The translations under genes were made by a program, and so were the position numbers. This document shows positions 15,460 to 16,038 of a DNA stretch of 16,038 nt, piece after piece; positions within the stretch are counted from its first letter, which is position 1; every line of letters starts with the position of its first letter. The stretch lies in the NCBI GenBank assembly GCA_023442635.1, contig JAEZYR010000048.1, positions 1 to 16,038 on the forward strand, in the 5' to 3' direction. Source of the stretch: Bacillota bacterium. Lineage in GTDB: Bacteria; Bacillota; Clostridia; Saccharofermentanales; Fastidiosipilaceae. Below the pieces are notes generated by a model. It ran no database searches and was not told where the DNA came from. It saw nothing but the letters and a program-made list of their open reading frames with translations.

Positions 15460-16038
15460 ATGTGGGATATACCATTGGAAGACCGCCCTTATGAACGAGC
15501 TAAGGCACAGGGTCTTATTGCTTTGAGTGATGCGGAGCTCCTAGCCATCTTACTACGCTCAGGCACGCGGCGGAAATCCGTTTTGCAATTGGCCTATGAT
15601 TTGCTTCAGCATTTTCCAGGCCAATATCCTCTGAAGGCTTTGAGCGAAGCAAGCCGGCAGGAACTCGAAAGTATTGAGGGCATCGCTAGTGTAAAGGCCT
15701 TACAAATATTGGCCGCTTTTGAATTGGGCAGGCGCAGTCAAAATCAACGTCCTAAGACAGGGGATCTGATGACCTCGGCTTCGGCTGTCTATCATTTGAT
15801 GCAACCGATCTTGCAAGGCTGTTTACATGAAGAATTTCACCTTTTGCTGATAGATCGGCAACAGCGTTTGATCGAACGTCATCTGTTAGGCAAAGGAGCA
15901 GCTGATCGCCTTCTTTTTGAGATGCGCCTGTTGTTTCGGGTGGTGATGAAAGCGGGCGCACCGTGCATCATTGTGGTGCACAATCACCCGAGTGGCTGTG
16001 TAGAGCCGAGCGAAGCCGATATATATGCCACGAAGCAA
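15460..16038 (+). CDS. radC: RadC family JAB/MPN-domain protein, 3' end cut by window
   Basis: 193 codons of a RadC protein (usually about 225 residues) are visible before the window ends. The N-terminal UPF0758 helical domain begins DIPLEDRPYERAKAQG and carries a helix-hairpin-helix-like SIEGIASVKALQI (71-83). The JAB domain contains the JAMM metal signature with glutamate near 125, VVHNHPSG (173-179) with His174 and His176, and Asp187 in PSEAD. These residues are intact, so a metal-dependent hydrolase fold is expected. The biological role of RadC is unsettled; the original DNA-repair claim in E. coli was withdrawn as a misassigned mutation. ATG 15460 has AAAGG six bases upstream. In many Bacillota radC precedes maf and mreBCD, which would lie to the right. 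Confidence 0.95.
   Translation, partial: MWDIPLEDRPYERAKAQGLIALSDAELLAILLRSGTRRKSVLQLAYDLLQHFPGQYPLKALSEASRQELESIEGIASVKALQILAAFELGRRSQNQRPKTGDLMTSASAVYHLMQPILQGCLHEEFHLLLIDRQQRLIERHLLGKGAADRLLFEMRLLFRVVMKAGAPCIIVVHNHPSGCVEPSEADIYATKQ

Overview
The window looks like a chromosomal segment from a low-to-moderate GC Gram-positive anaerobe of the Bacillota, most likely class Clostridia. The evidence is the type of genes: an LCP wall-polymer ligase, a YsxC/EngB GTPase, the comEC-holA pair, and two copies of the long (about 420-430 aa) PRPP synthetase-like protein that I associate with Clostridia. Genus cannot be read from the sequence. No tRNA, rRNA, CRISPR array, insertion sequence or phage gene is visible. 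Coding density is high, and the longest gene-free stretch is 183 bases (15277-15459).

Region 1 (1-1191, minus) is the start of murC, cut by the left edge. Region 2 (about 1286-6190, plus) reads as one four-gene operon with a clear extended -10 promoter and a strong terminator. It encodes a class V PLP aminotransferase, a LicC/PntC-like nucleotidyltransferase, an LCP (LytR-CpsA-Psr) membrane protein and a membrane-anchored PP2C phosphatase. The first three suggest making an amino-bearing headgroup, activating it with CTP, and linking the decorated polymer to peptidoglycan. 2-aminoethylphosphonate is the best guess for the headgroup. This is the most interesting system in the window. Its -10 is nearly symmetric and could also serve murC.

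Region 3 (6210-8769, minus) holds two tandem, diverged PRPP synthetase paralogues with one base between them. The upstream copy keeps the catalytic Lys-Arg-Arg loop. The downstream copy has Arg-Lys-Arg there and may have altered or regulatory function. The pair converges on the PP2C gene across a perfect 18-bp hairpin. It diverges from ysxC across a 35-bp element with perfect 10-bp inverted arms that contain outward-facing extended -10 sequences.

Region 4 (8864-15276, plus) is housekeeping: ysxC (ribosome assembly GTPase), then comEC (DNA uptake channel), holA (DNA polymerase III delta), a small SEC-C zinc-motif protein and asnS (asparaginyl-tRNA synthetase). The last four are closely spaced and end at a terminator at 15332-15359. 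Region 5 (15460-16038, plus) is the start of radC, cut by the right edge.
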